Shown: piece after piece, positions 22,481-31,788 of the stretch
Numbering within the stretch: the stretch's first letter is position 1
How the letters are laid out: every line of letters starts with the position of its first letter
Source: CAIWHR01 sp963811685
Lineage (GTDB): Bacteria > Pseudomonadota > Gammaproteobacteria > Burkholderiales > Casimicrobiaceae
DNA: 64,000 nt
Assembly: GCA_963811685.1 (NCBI GenBank)
Contig: CAWESK010000021.1
Coordinates: 124,001 to 188,000 of the forward strand
Direction of reading: 5' to 3'
Made by a program: the position numbers and the translations under genes
Notes under the pieces: model-generated
Told to the model about the DNA's origin: nothing
The model's database searches: none
Seen by the model: only the letters and a program-made list of their open reading frames with translations

Positions 22481-23983
22481 TCACGTCGCCGCGGAGGATT
22501 CCTGTCCCAGAAGCCAGGTCGTGAGCAGCGCGACGGGTCGGCCCGTCGCGCCCTTTTCCTTGCCTTCCTTCCACGCGACTCCCGCGATATCGAGATGCGC
22601 CCAGTCGAACTTGCGCGCGAACCGCGACAGGAAGCACGCCGCCGTGATGCTGCCGCCGGCGCGTCCCGAGATATTCGCGAAATCCGCGAAATTGCTGGCC
22701 AGACCTTCCTGGTAGTCGTCCCACAGCGGCAGCTGCCATCCGCGGTCGAAGGCCTCGTCGCCGGCGGCGACCAGCGCGCGCGCCAGCGTGTCGCTGTTGC
22801 TGAAGATCCCGCACGCGACGTGTCCCAGCGAGATCACCATCGCGCCGGTCAGCGTGGCGATGTCGACCACCGCTTCCGGCTCGTAGCGCTCGGCGTAGGT
22901 AAGCGCATCGGCGAGGATCAGCCGTCCTTCGGCATCGGTATTGAGGATCTCGATCGTCTGGCCCGACATGCTCGTCACCACGTCGCCCGGCTTGGTCGCG
23001 CGGCCCGACGGCATGTTCTCGCAGGCGGCGACGAGCCCGACCAGGTTGACTTCGGCCTTGAGCTCGGCGATCGCGCGGAGCACCCCGAATACCGAAGCTG
23101 CGCCGCACATGTCGAATTTCATCTGATCCATGTCGAGGCCAGGCTTCAACGAGATCCCGCCGGTGTCGAACGTGATGCCCTTGCCGACCAGCACCAGCGG
23201 CTTCTGCTTTCTCGGGTTGCCGTGATACTCCATCGCGATGAAGCGCGGCGGCTCGTCGCTGCCGGCGGTCACCGACAGGAAAGAGCCCATCTTGAGGGCC
23301 TCGATATCGGCCCGCTCGAGGACGGTCACCTTGACGTCCGGGAATTCCTTCGCGAGCTCCAGTGCCTGCTGGCCGAGGTAGGTGGGCGTGCAGACGTTGC
23401 CCGGGAGGTTGCCGAGGTCGCGGGCGAAATCCATCCCGTGCGCGATCGCAAGACCGCGCGCCGCGGCGGCTTCGCCGTCGGTGAGGTCCGAGCGCTGGGG
23501 TACCGACAGCGTGAGCTTGCGCAGAGGTCGGCGGACCTCGGCCTTCTCGCTTTTCATGCGGTCGAAGCGGTAAACGGCTTCCATTGCGACGACGACCGCG
23601 TGCTCGACGCGCCAGGCGACCTCGCGCCGCTTCACCTTTTCCTCGGTCAGATAAATGACGGCTTCGTAGGAGCCGGTCTCGTTCAGGAGCTTCACCGCGG
23701 ATTTCACCGCCGAGCGGAACTCGCGGTCGCGGAAGTCGCGCTCCTTGCCGAGGCCGACCAATAGCACGCGATCCGCGAGCGTGCCCCGCACGTTATGGAG
23801 GAGCAGCGTCGCGCCGAGCTTGCCCTCCATGTCGCCGCGACGGATGATTTCGCTGACATAACCGTTCGACGCGCGGTCGATCAGCTCCGCCGACAGCGAA
23901 AGCTTGCGGTTGTCGAACACGCCCACCACCACGCATGCGCTCCGCTGCTTCTCGGGGCTGCCACTTTTTATGGTAAATTCCAT
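22481..23983 (-). CDS. pepA: Leucyl aminopeptidase PepA (M17)
   Basis: A two-metal cytosolic aminopeptidase that removes N-terminal residues from peptides and can also act as a DNA-binding accessory factor in some bacteria. The 500-aa protein has the M17 signature NTDAEGRL and metal/active-site segments VGKGITFDTGGISLKP and MKFDMCGAASV. A ribosome site (agggaaggg) precedes the ATG. A sigma-70-like promoter is visible at 24040-24069. It heads pepA-holC-DUF2486. Confidence 0.95.
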   Translation of the reverse strand: MEFTIKSGSPEKQRSACVVVGVFDNRKLSLSAELIDRASNGYVSEIIRRGDMEGKLGATLLLHNVRGTLADRVLLVGLGKERDFRDREFRSAVKSAVKLLNETGSYEAVIYLTEEKVKRREVAWRVEHAVVVAMEAVYRFDRMKSEKAEVRRPLRKLTLSVPQRSDLTDGEAAAARGLAIAHGMDFARDLGNLPGNVCTPTYLGQQALELAKEFPDVKVTVLERADIEALKMGSFLSVTAGSDEPPRFIAMEYHGNPRKQKPLVLVGKGITFDTGGISLKPGLDMDQMKFDMCGAASVFGVLRAIAELKAEVNLVGLVAACENMPSGRATKPGDVVTSMSGQTIEILNTDAEGRLILADALTYAERYEPEAVVDIATLTGAMVISLGHVACGIFSNSDTLARALVAAGDEAFDRGWQLPLWDDYQEGLASNFADFANISGRAGGSITAACFLSRFARKFDWAHLDIAGVAWKEGKEKGATGRPVALLTTWLLGQESSAAT

Positions 23984-24039
23984 CGCCCTTCCCTGTGTCC
24001 GCCGGTTCCGTTTCTTTGCCGTAGCACGGCCTCGGCGGC

Positions 24040-24069
24040 ATTATTGGCAAAACGGCTCGAAAAAGTCAA
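24040..24069 (-). promoter_or_regulatory. Sigma-70-type promoter of pepA-holC
   Basis: On the minus strand TTGACT (24064-24069) and AATAAT (24040-24045) are separated by 18 bp. Transcription would start near 24033, about 50 nt before the pepA start. It lies in the divergent gap between pepA and lptF. Confidence 0.55.
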
Positions 24070-24084
24070 AAATCTCCCGCTGTC

Positions 24085-25182
24085 ATGATTTTTAGGCGCA
24101 GCCTGGTGCGCGAGATGACGGCCACGGCCGTCGGCCTGTTTCTCGTTCTCCTCGGGATCCTTTTCACCAATTTGGTGCTGAAACTCCTCGCCAGGGCGGC
24201 GGGCGGGGCCGTCGCGCCCGAGGGCATCCTGGCGCTGTTGGGCTTCGGCGCCATGTTCTATTTCAACATCTTGCTGTCGGTCACCGTGTTCCTGACCGTC
24301 CTCCTGACTCTCTCGCGCTGGTACCGGGACAGCGAGATGATCGTCTGGTTTACCTCCGGCCAGGGACTTGCCCAGGTGATCCGGCCGGTGCTCTGGTTCG
24401 CCGCGCCGTTCTTTCTCGCCATCGTCGTACTTTCGCTGTTTCTGTCTCCCTGGGCGGAGCAGCGGCGGATCGAGTACGAACGCCAGCTGGAGTCGAAGGA
24501 CGAGCTCGCCCTCATCATGCCGGGGCTTTTTCGCGAGTTCCGGCGGGCCAACCTCGTCGTCTACGTCGACAGCATCAATACCTTCGACGGCCACATCCGC
24601 AACGTCTTCCTGCACTCGATCGAAGAGGGCAAGGACGTGACGACGGTGGCCCGCCAAGGCATGCTCGACGAAGCCCCCAACGGCGATCGCTTCATCGTCC
24701 TGACCGACGGCAGGCGCTACGAAGGCAAGCCGGGGACGGCCGAATACCGGGTCGTCGAATTCGAGAAGCTGGGGCGCCGGATCGAGCCGGCCGAGCTTCG
24801 CAACCTGCCCGTCTCGACCAAGGCGATTCCGACCGCGATCCTCGTCGCCGCGGACGGCCGCGTGGAGCGCGCCGAGCTCTTCTGGCGGCTGTCGGTGCCG
24901 ATTTCGGCGCTGGTGCTGACGCTGCTCGCGGTGCCGCTGTCGTACGTCAATCCGCGCATGGGCCGCTCGTTCAACCTCATCACCGCGGCGTTCATGTACA
25001 TGCTCTACAGCAACTGCCTCAACATCGTGCAGAGCTTCATCGCGCAGGGCAAGATCGGGTTCTGGGCGGGCCTCGCGCTGCCGCACGTCGTCGCCATCGC
25101 GGTCGTCCTGCTGCTGTTCGCGCAGCGCCTGCAGCTGTTCGCGCGCTTTCGCCGGCCGCTGCGCAACGGGGCTCCCGCTTGA
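24085..25182 (+). CDS. lptF: LPS export permease LptF
   Basis: LptF is one of the two inner-membrane permeases of the LptB2FG transporter, which extracts lipopolysaccharide and passes it to the periplasmic bridge. The 365-aa protein has helices at both ends (MIFRRSLVREMTATAVGLFLVLLGILF, ISALVLTLLAVPLSYV) flanking a periplasmic beta-jellyroll domain. The PLSYVNPRMGRSFN segment is typical. It overlaps lptG by a TTGA. Divergent from pepA, as in most proteobacteria. Confidence 0.94.
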   Translation: MIFRRSLVREMTATAVGLFLVLLGILFTNLVLKLLARAAGGAVAPEGILALLGFGAMFYFNILLSVTVFLTVLLTLSRWYRDSEMIVWFTSGQGLAQVIRPVLWFAAPFFLAIVVLSLFLSPWAEQRRIEYERQLESKDELALIMPGLFREFRRANLVVYVDSINTFDGHIRNVFLHSIEEGKDVTTVARQGMLDEAPNGDRFIVLTDGRRYEGKPGTAEYRVVEFEKLGRRIEPAELRNLPVSTKAIPTAILVAADGRVERAELFWRLSVPISALVLTLLAVPLSYVNPRMGRSFNLITAAFMYMLYSNCLNIVQSFIAQGKIGFWAGLALPHVVAIAVVLLLFAQRLQLFARFRRPLRNGAPA

Positions 25183-26252
25183 AGACGCTGACGCGCTACA
25201 TCGGCCGTGAGCTGCTGTCGGCGATTCTGCTGATCTTCGGCGCGCTGGTGATGCTGTTCGCGTTCTTCGACCTGATCCACGAGCTGGGCGACGTCGGCCG
25301 CGGCGGCTACACGCTGTCGAGCGCGCTGCTGTTCGTCGCGCTGCAGCTGCCGTCGCGGATGTACGAGCTCTTCCCGGTGGCGGCGCTGATCGGCACGCTG
25401 TTCGCGATGGCGCAGCTCGTCGCCAGCTCCGAGTACACGGTGATGCGCGCGTCCGGCGCGTCGCTTCTGCAGGTCACCTGGGCACTGATGCGGGTCGGCA
25501 TTCCGCTGGCCGTGGCCACGTTTCTCGCCGGCGAGTTCGTGGCGCCGCCCGCCGAGCGACTGGCGCAGCAGATCCGGGCGCCGTCGCGCGGCGAGGCGCG
25601 CATCGTCGCGCAGCAGTTCCAGTCGGGATTCTGGTTCAAGCAGGACCTCACGTTCGCCAACATCCGCAGCGTCCTGGCCGACATGACGTTGATCGGCGTG
25701 CGCATCTACGAATTCGACAACGAGCTGCGCCTGAAGACGGTGCGCACGGCGGAAACGGGCAGCTTCAGCGGCAATGGCCAATGGCAGCTCGCCAAGGTGC
25801 GCACGACGCGGCTCACCGGCGACCGCGCGACGCTCGAGGTCGCCGATGCCTGGGCCTGGGACACCGTGCTGAAGCCCTCGCTGCTCACCGTCTACCAGGT
25901 CGCGCCGGAGCGGCTCGAGCTCAACACGCTCTACGACAACATCCGCGTGCTGAAGGATCAGAAGACGTCGCGCTTCGAGATCGCTTTCTGGAACAAGGTG
26001 TTCTATCCGGCGGCCGTCGTCGTGATGATGATTCTCGCGCTGCCGTTCGCGTACTTCCAGCGGCGCTCGGGAGGAGTGGGCTTCCGCATCTTTGCCGGCA
26101 CGATGCTGGGACTCGTCTTTTTTCTCGTCGGCCGGCTTTTCACGAACCTCGGCGTGCTGAACGACTGGCCGCCGCTCTTTTCGGCGACGTTTCCACTCGT
26201 CGTGTTCATTGTCGCCGCGAGCTCGCTCCTCTGGTGGCTCGAGCGGCGGTGA
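25179..26252 (+). CDS. lptG: LPS export permease LptG
   Basis: The partner permease of LptF. The 357-aa protein starts at a TTG that overlaps the lptF stop (TTGA) and reads KTLTRYIGRELLSAILLIFGALVML. It has three N-terminal helices, a jellyroll domain and three C-terminal helices (ILALPFAYFQRRSGGVGFRIFAG is the conserved end). Translational coupling fits the one-to-one assembly with LptF. Confidence 0.94.
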   Translation: MKTLTRYIGRELLSAILLIFGALVMLFAFFDLIHELGDVGRGGYTLSSALLFVALQLPSRMYELFPVAALIGTLFAMAQLVASSEYTVMRASGASLLQVTWALMRVGIPLAVATFLAGEFVAPPAERLAQQIRAPSRGEARIVAQQFQSGFWFKQDLTFANIRSVLADMTLIGVRIYEFDNELRLKTVRTAETGSFSGNGQWQLAKVRTTRLTGDRATLEVADAWAWDTVLKPSLLTVYQVAPERLELNTLYDNIRVLKDQKTSRFEIAFWNKVFYPAAVVVMMILALPFAYFQRRSGGVGFRIFAGTMLGLVFFLVGRLFTNLGVLNDWPPLFSATFPLVVFIVAASSLLWWLERR

Positions 26253-26400
26253 TTTCGCGGCGGACGAAGATCGCGCGGCGACGACCCGGGCTGTAGCTGG
26301 TATTGATTCCCGGCTTGATCGGTCCCACATCGCGAGGACAACCCCGCGAGACTGGCCCCGACCTGCCTGCCGCGAGGCGAGGAAAGGCGCCCGCGCCGTC

Positions 26401-27082
26401 ATGCAGATACACGTCCCCGATCCCGCCTACACCGGCTCCACGCGGTCCCGCGAAAATTTCCGTCTCGCGGTCAAGCTCGCGCTGGGCTTCGTCGCGCTGC
26501 TGTGGCTGATTCAGATTCTCAGCTGGGGCCTCGACGTCGGCCCCGGGGATTTCGGCGTGCGGCCGCGGCAAGCCATCGGCCTCCTCGGGATCCTCACGGC
26601 GCCGCTCGTGCACGGCGATTTCGGTCACCTGCTCGCGAATTCGCTGCCGCTCGCGATCCTCGGCACGACAATGCTGTATTTGTATCCGCGCTCGGCGCTG
26701 CGCGTTCTGCCGGCCGTCTACCTGGGAACCGGCATCGCGGTCTGGCTGTTCGCCCGCGGATCGAGCCACATCGGCGCCAGCGGATTGGTCTACGGCCTCG
26801 TCGCGTATGTCTTCGTCGCGGGTCTCATCCGGCGCGACCGGCGCGCGATCGCGGCCACGCTGCTCGTCTGCTTCCTGTACGGAACACTGGTCTGGGGCGT
26901 GCTGCCGATCGCACCCAGAATGTCATGGGAAACTCATCTCGCGGCTGCGGTCATCGGGCTCGGACTGGGACTTGCGCTGCGCGACCTCGATGTTCCGCCG
27001 CGAGTCCGTTATTCGTGGGAAGCTCGAGCGCGACGAGTTGGCGAGCGAGGATCCTTCGCTCGACGTCCCCGCGCAGGATTGA
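26401..27082 (+). CDS. Rhomboid family intramembrane serine protease (one frame break)
   Basis: A polytopic membrane protease of the rhomboid fold: HGDFGHLLANSLPL (oxyanion/loop region), the catalytic serine motif GASGLVYG and the distal HLAAA histidine. It would cleave transmembrane segments; the substrate is unknown. The frame breaks near 27022: removing one base after RYSWE lets the protein continue LERDELASEDPSLDVPAQD and end at 27082, giving 226 aa with the acidic tail usual for this group. A bidirectional terminator follows 18 nt later. Confidence 0.82.
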
Positions 27083-27100
27083 GGCGGCAGAACGCAGGCG

Positions 27101-27130
27101 AAAAAATCCCGGCACGCGGCCGGGATTTTT
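27101..27130. terminator. Bidirectional intrinsic terminator
   Basis: The complementary arms aaaaatcccggc and gccgggattttt (5-base loop) form a strong hairpin with U-runs on both strands. It ends the rhomboid gene on one strand and rpmA on the other. Confidence 0.88.
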
Positions 27131-27167
27131 CTGATCGCGAAACGAAATCCGCGGATTGCGTTGCCGG

Positions 27168-27450
27168 TCAAGCCGCAGTCTCGACCTCGGTTACCGTTTC
27201 CACAACCCTCGCGTACTTCTTCTTGTCCTTGCCCTTGGTCGCGAACTCGACCTTACCGGTCGACCAGCGCGAACAATGTGTGGTCCTTGCCGATGCCGAC
27301 ATTGACGCCGGGATGGATGACGGTTCCGCGCTGGCGGATGATGATGCTGCCGGCCGAAATCGTCTCGCCGCCGTAGACCTTGACGCCCAGGCGCTTCGAT
27401 TCGGAATCGCGGCCGTTGCGCGAGCTTCCGCCCGCCTTCTTGTGTGCCAT
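27168..27450 (-). CDS. rpmA: 50S ribosomal protein L27 (one frame break)
   Basis: L27 lies next to the peptidyl-transferase centre. It begins MAHKKAGGSSRNGRDSESKRLG and continues to LFALVD. The frame then closes with a stop, but removing one base near 27259 continues it as GKVEFATKGKDKKKYARVVE to 27168 (93 aa, close to normal). Because L27 is very widely conserved and near-essential, a true null here is improbable. It follows rplU by 13 nt, as usual. Confidence 0.93.
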
Positions 27451-27463
27451 GGTGTGTTCTCCG

Positions 27464-27775
27464 TCAGCCGACGATGCTGTCGATCTTGAGCTCGGTGTAG
27501 TTCTGGCGGTGGCCCTGATGCTTTTGATAGTGCTTGCGCCGCCGCATCTTGAAAATCTTCACCTTGTCGCCGCGACCGTGCGCGACGACGATGGCCTTGA
27601 CCGTCGCACCGGCGACGGTGGGTTGACCCAGACGGACGCTCTCGCCTTCCCCGATCATCAACACCTGATCGAGCACGACTTCCGCGCCCACGTCCGCCGG
27701 TATCTGTTCTACTTTGAGTTTTTCGCCGGGGGCAACCTTGTATTGCTTGCCGCCGGTTTTTATGACCGCGTACAT
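27464..27775 (-). CDS. rplU: 50S ribosomal protein L21
   Basis: A 103-aa primary 23S rRNA-binding protein: MYAVIKTGGKQYKVAPGEKLKVE at the start and the basic RRRKHYQKHQGHRQNYTELKI block. The frame extends upstream to 27805, but the ATG at 27775 matches the family. First gene of rplU-rpmA, driven by the promoter at 27846-27875. obg is not next in line. Confidence 0.96.
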   Translation of the reverse strand: MYAVIKTGGKQYKVAPGEKLKVEQIPADVGAEVVLDQVLMIGEGESVRLGQPTVAGATVKAIVVAHGRGDKVKIFKMRRRKHYQKHQGHRQNYTELKIDSIVG

Positions 27776-27845
27776 GGAGGACTCCGCTTGCGCATTTTGG
27801 CGCATTTTGGTTCCGCTTTCCCGCGACCGTCGCGGAAAGCTTTGA

Positions 27846-27875
27846 ATTATAACTGATTAACGCCGATAGCGTCAA
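27846..27875 (-). promoter_or_regulatory. Sigma-70 promoter of rplU-rpmA
   Basis: TTGACG (27870-27875) and a perfect TATAAT (27846-27851), read on the minus strand, are 18 bp apart. Transcription would start near 27839, giving a leader of about 65 nt. It is among the best sigma-70 matches in the window. Confidence 0.75.
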
Positions 27876-28006
27876 ACGTCTCCCGCGGGTCGTTCCAAGG
27901 GGCGCCGGCCGGGCTGCCTGCCTGCCGGAAGCAGAGTGCCCCATGCGGCGTGCGTTACAATTCTGCCCGACGCGGCCGACTCGCCGTCCGGCCGGCGAAC
28001 CTCACC

Positions 28007-29038
28007 ATGTCAGCTGCCCCTTCCGCCGACCTCCTCGAGCAAACCATTCCGCCACCGCCGTTGTCGCCGGCGCCGACGGGTTCGCTCGACCATGTCCTGG
28101 CAGCCGACCGCGCGGCGATCGACATCGTCCTCCGCGGAGCCCTCGACTCCGACGTACCGCTCATTCGGCAGGTTGCCGAGTACATCATCGGGAGTGGCGG
28201 CAAGCGCCTGCGCCCGGCGCTCGTCATCATGGCGGCGCGCGCCTGCGGCTACGCGGGGCGTTCGCATTACATCCTCGCCGCGGTGGTCGAAATGATCCAC
28301 ACGGCGACGCTGCTGCACGACGACGTCGTCGACGAGTCCGAGCTGCGCCGCGGCATCGCGACGGCCAATGCGACGTTCGGCAACGCCGCATCGGTCCTGG
28401 TGGGCGACTTCCTCTATTCCCGCGCATTTCAGCTGATGGTCGACGTCGGATCGATCCGCGTGCTCGACGTCCTGTCGAACGCGACCAACGTGATCGCCGA
28501 GGGCGAGGTCCTGCAGCTCATGAACTCCGGCGATCCGGCGCTCGACGAAGCCACCTACCTCGGCGTGATCCGCAGGAAGACCGCGAAGCTGTTCGAGGCC
28601 GCGGCGGAACTTGGCGCCACGCTGGGCGACGCCGCGCCCGACGTCGCCCAGTCGCTGGCCCGCTACGGGATGCATCTCGGCACGGCGTTCCAGCTCGTCG
28701 ACGACGTGCTCGATTATTCGGGCGAGCTCTCGGCGATCGGCAAGAACCTCGGCGACGATCTCGCCGAAGGCAAGATGACGCTGCCGCTGATCCGCGCGAT
28801 CGCGGTCGGCGACGCCGCCGACGCAGCCCTCATCCGCGACGCGATCACGCGGGGGGGACTGGCGGATTTGAAGCCGGTGCAGGACGTGCTCGCGCGCACC
28901 GGGGCCCTCGACTACGCCCGCGAATGCGCCGCGCACGAAAGCGAGGCCGCCGCCCGCTGCATCGCCGGGCTGCCCGACTCGCCGGATCGCCGGAATCTGC
29001 TAGAATTGGCGACTTTCGCTGCCCGTCGCACGTACTAA
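28007..29038 (+). CDS. ispB: Octaprenyl diphosphate synthase IspB
   Basis: This trans-prenyltransferase builds the C40-type isoprenoid side chain of ubiquinone from farnesyl diphosphate and isopentenyl diphosphate. The 343-aa protein has both aspartate-rich motifs, HDDVVDES and DDVLDYSG, with GGKRLRP and the KT...FEAA helix. The ATG at 28007 gives MSAAPSADLL; the upstream extension to 27950 is not family-like. Divergent from rplU-rpmA, the standard betaproteobacterial arrangement. Confidence 0.93.
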   Translation: MSAAPSADLLEQTIPPPPLSPAPTGSLDHVLAADRAAIDIVLRGALDSDVPLIRQVAEYIIGSGGKRLRPALVIMAARACGYAGRSHYILAAVVEMIHTATLLHDDVVDESELRRGIATANATFGNAASVLVGDFLYSRAFQLMVDVGSIRVLDVLSNATNVIAEGEVLQLMNSGDPALDEATYLGVIRRKTAKLFEAAAELGATLGDAAPDVAQSLARYGMHLGTAFQLVDDVLDYSGELSAIGKNLGDDLAEGKMTLPLIRAIAVGDAADAALIRDAITRGGLADLKPVQDVLARTGALDYARECAAHESEAAARCIAGLPDSPDRRNLLELATFAARRTY

Positions 29039-29114
29039 AGCGTGCCGATCCGGGACGCCAAGCGCCGCGGAGAATCCGGTTCCCGCCGCGGCACATGCAG
29101 CCGAGCACGTATTT

Positions 29115-29191
<77 letters not shown>

Positions 29192-29203
29192 GATTGCAAC
29201 GAT

Positions 29204-29231
29204 GCCGCAGCGACCGCTGCGGCGTTTTTTT
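29204..29231 (+). terminator. Intrinsic terminator after tRNA-Pro
   Basis: A 9-bp perfect stem (gccgcagcg / cgctgcggc, 2-base loop as drawn) is followed by seven T, 12 nt after the tRNA. Confidence 0.85.
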
Positions 29232-29264
29232 GGATTGCGACTTCAAGCGACGTCCGGGATCTCG

Positions 29265-30017
29265 TCACTCGAAGCCCGCGGCGTCGAATTGCGCGTGCCC
29301 GGCGGCGCTGGTGAGCGCCTCTGCGAATGCGCGATCGACCGGATCCGCGGTCGCGGGCACGAACACCGAGTAGATCGTCAACACCTGCACGGCTTCGGGA
29401 AGCGGCCCCGCGTATGTCGCGCGGTCGAGCAGCAGGATCTCGCTGACCTGCGTGATGCCGAGATCGACTTCGCCGCTTCTGACCTTGCGCATCACGTCGA
29501 GGCCGTCGACCGCAAGATGACGCTTGCCCGCGAGCTCCTCGGTCAACCCGAGCTTTTCGATCACCGCCGCGAAATGGCTGCCCGCGGTGCCGCCCGCTGC
29601 CGGATCGGTGTACGCCACCGAACGGGCGGCGACGAGCGCGGCGCGAAACGCTTCGACCGTGGAAATGTCGGGCTTGGGCAAACCGTTGCGCACGGCGACG
29701 CCGACGCGCACCGTGCCAAGATCCCGCACCGCGCCCGCCCTGCCGCCTTTCGCCGCCAGCGCATCGAGGCGCGCGCGCGTATTCACGATGAGGTCCGGCC
29801 GCTCGCCACCGGCGATCCGCGCATCGACGCGTCCCGCCGTCGTGAATTCGAAGACGACGCGGTTCCCCGTGTCGCGCTCGAACGCCGCCGCGGTTGCCGT
29901 GAGGGGGCCCTTGACGGCGGCAGCGCTGAGAACATGAATCTCGGCGGCAGCCGCCAGCGTCGCCGTCGCCGCGAGCGCGATGGCGATCAGCAGGCGCGCC
30001 GCGCTCATCGAATTCAT
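29265..30017 (-). CDS. ModA-like periplasmic substrate-binding protein
   Basis: A 250-aa exported protein of the type-2 periplasmic binding fold, similar to molybdate-binding ModA and related proteins (EIHVLSAAAVKGPLTATAAAFE, GSHFAAVIEKLGL, VDLGITQVSEIL). A signal peptide spans about residues 1-24. No ModB or ModC lies beside it. Its start overlaps the hutU stop in an ATGA, so translation is coupled to histidine degradation. It is therefore probably not a molybdate importer. Stand-alone ModA-like proteins of this kind are common in Burkholderiales and their ligand is not known from sequence. Confidence 0.7.
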   Translation of the reverse strand: MNSMSAARLLIAIALAATATLAAAAEIHVLSAAAVKGPLTATAAAFERDTGNRVVFEFTTAGRVDARIAGGERPDLIVNTRARLDALAAKGGRAGAVRDLGTVRVGVAVRNGLPKPDISTVEAFRAALVAARSVAYTDPAAGGTAGSHFAAVIEKLGLTEELAGKRHLAVDGLDVMRKVRSGEVDLGITQVSEILLLDRATYAGPLPEAVQVLTIYSVFVPATADPVDRAFAEALTSAAGHAQFDAAGFE

Positions 30018-31728
30018 CGCGGCAGCATGGGCAAGTTAAGGCGCTTCGCCTTCGCGACGTCGATCGCCGCCCCGTAGCCGGCGTCGGCATGGCGCATGAC
30101 GCCGGTCGCCGGGTCGTTCCACAGCACGCGCTCGATCCGCTTCGCCGCGGCATCGGTGCCGTCGCACACGATGACGACCCCGGCGTGCTGCGAGTAACCC
30201 ATCCCGACGCCACCGCCGTGATGGAACGACACCCACGTCGCGCCGCCGGCGGTATTGAGGAGCGCATTGAGGAGCGGCCAGTCGGACACGGCGTCGGAGC
30301 CGTCGGCCATCGATTCGGTCTCGCGGTTCGGCGACGCGACGCTGCCGGTGTCGAGGTGGTCGCGCCCGATGACGATCGGCGCCTTGAGCTCGCCCGTCTT
30401 TACCATTTCGTTGAACGCGAGGCCGGCGAGATGCCGCTCGCCGAGGCCCAGCCAGCAGATGCGCGCGGGAAGCCCCTGGAAAGCGATGCGCTCGCGCGCC
30501 ATCTCGAGCCAGCGATGAAGATGCGCGTTCGCGGGGAACAGTTCCTTGACCTTGCGATCGGTCTTGTAGATATCCTCAGGATCTCCGGACAGCGCGACCC
30601 AGCGGAACGGCCCCTTGCCTTCGCAGAAGAGCGGCCGGATGTACGCCGGCACGAAGCCCGGGAACGCGAAGGCGTCCGCCACGCCTTCGTCGAACGCGAC
30701 CTGGCGGATGTTGTTGCCGTAGTCGAACGTCGGAATGCCACTTTCATGGAACGCGAGCATTGCCTTCACGTGCGCGACGATCGACTGCTTCGCCGCGGTC
30801 ACGAGCTTCCCGTGCTGCCGCGCGTCCTCCTGCGCCGCCTTCCACTGCTCGACGCTCCACTCCGCCGGCAGGTAGCCGTAGACGAGATCGTGCGCAGAGG
30901 TCTGGTCGGTGACCATGTCGGGCCGCACGTTCCGGCGGACGAGCTCGGGAAGAATTTCCGCCGCATTTCCAAGGAGGCCGACCGACACCGGCGCCTTTCG
31001 CGCGCAAGCATCGCGCAGGATCGCGAGCGCATCGTCCAGGTCCTTCGCCTGCCGATCGAGATAACGCGTCGCGAGGCGCATGTCGATGCGGCTTTGCTGG
31101 CACTCGATCGCGAGCATCGACGCGCCCGCCATCGTCGCGGCCAGCGGCTGCGCGCCGCCCATGCCGCCGAGACCCGCGGTCAGGATCCATTTGTCGGCGA
31201 GCTCATCACTGCAATGCTGGCGCCCCGCCTCCGCGAACGTCTCGTACGTGCCCTGCACGATCCCCTGGCTGCCGATGTAGATCCATGAGCCCGCCGTCAT
31301 CTGGCCGTACATCATGAGGCCCTTGCGGTCGAGCTCGTTGAAGTGGTCCCACGTCGCCCATCTGGGGACGAGATTGGAGTTCGCGATCAGGACACGGCGG
31401 CGCATCCGGGATGCGTCTTGAACACGCCGACCGGCTTGCCGGACTGGATCAGCAGCGACTCGTCATCCTCGAGCGCGCGCAACGCGGCGACGATCGCGTC
31501 GAAGCATTCCCAGTTGCGCGCGGCGCGGCCGATGCCGCCGTAGACGACAAGTTCCTTCGGATTCTCGGCGACCTCGGGGTCGAGGTTGTTCTGGATCATT
31601 CGCAACGCGGCCTCGGTGAGCCACGATTTCGCCGTGCGCGTCGTTCCGCGCGGCGCACGGATCACGCGGTCGGCGAAGCGCGTGCCGCGCGCGGGGCTCG
31701 CCAACGGAGTCGGATTGTCGCGATGCAT
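30014..31728 (-). CDS. hutU: Urocanate hydratase HutU (frame breaks near 31390)
   Basis: HutU hydrates urocanate to imidazolonepropionate, step two of histidine degradation, using NAD+ as an electrophile. The conserved blocks are all present: YGGIGRAARNWECFDAI, GQMTAGSWIYIGSQGIVQGTYE (quoted only in part), GLGGMGGAQ, the catalytic-cysteine segment and FHHGGGVGMGYSQHAGV. Between KTHP and RVLIANSN the frame changes twice within about 20 bases. Removing two extra C bases restores DAP and gives 570 aa. It lies 60 nt after hutH and is coupled to the ModA-like gene. Confidence 0.88.
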
Positions 31729-31788
31729 GGCAGGTCTCCCTTCGGACGCCGGGCGAATCGGGATTGTCGCGCAGCCGACACCCGCGCG

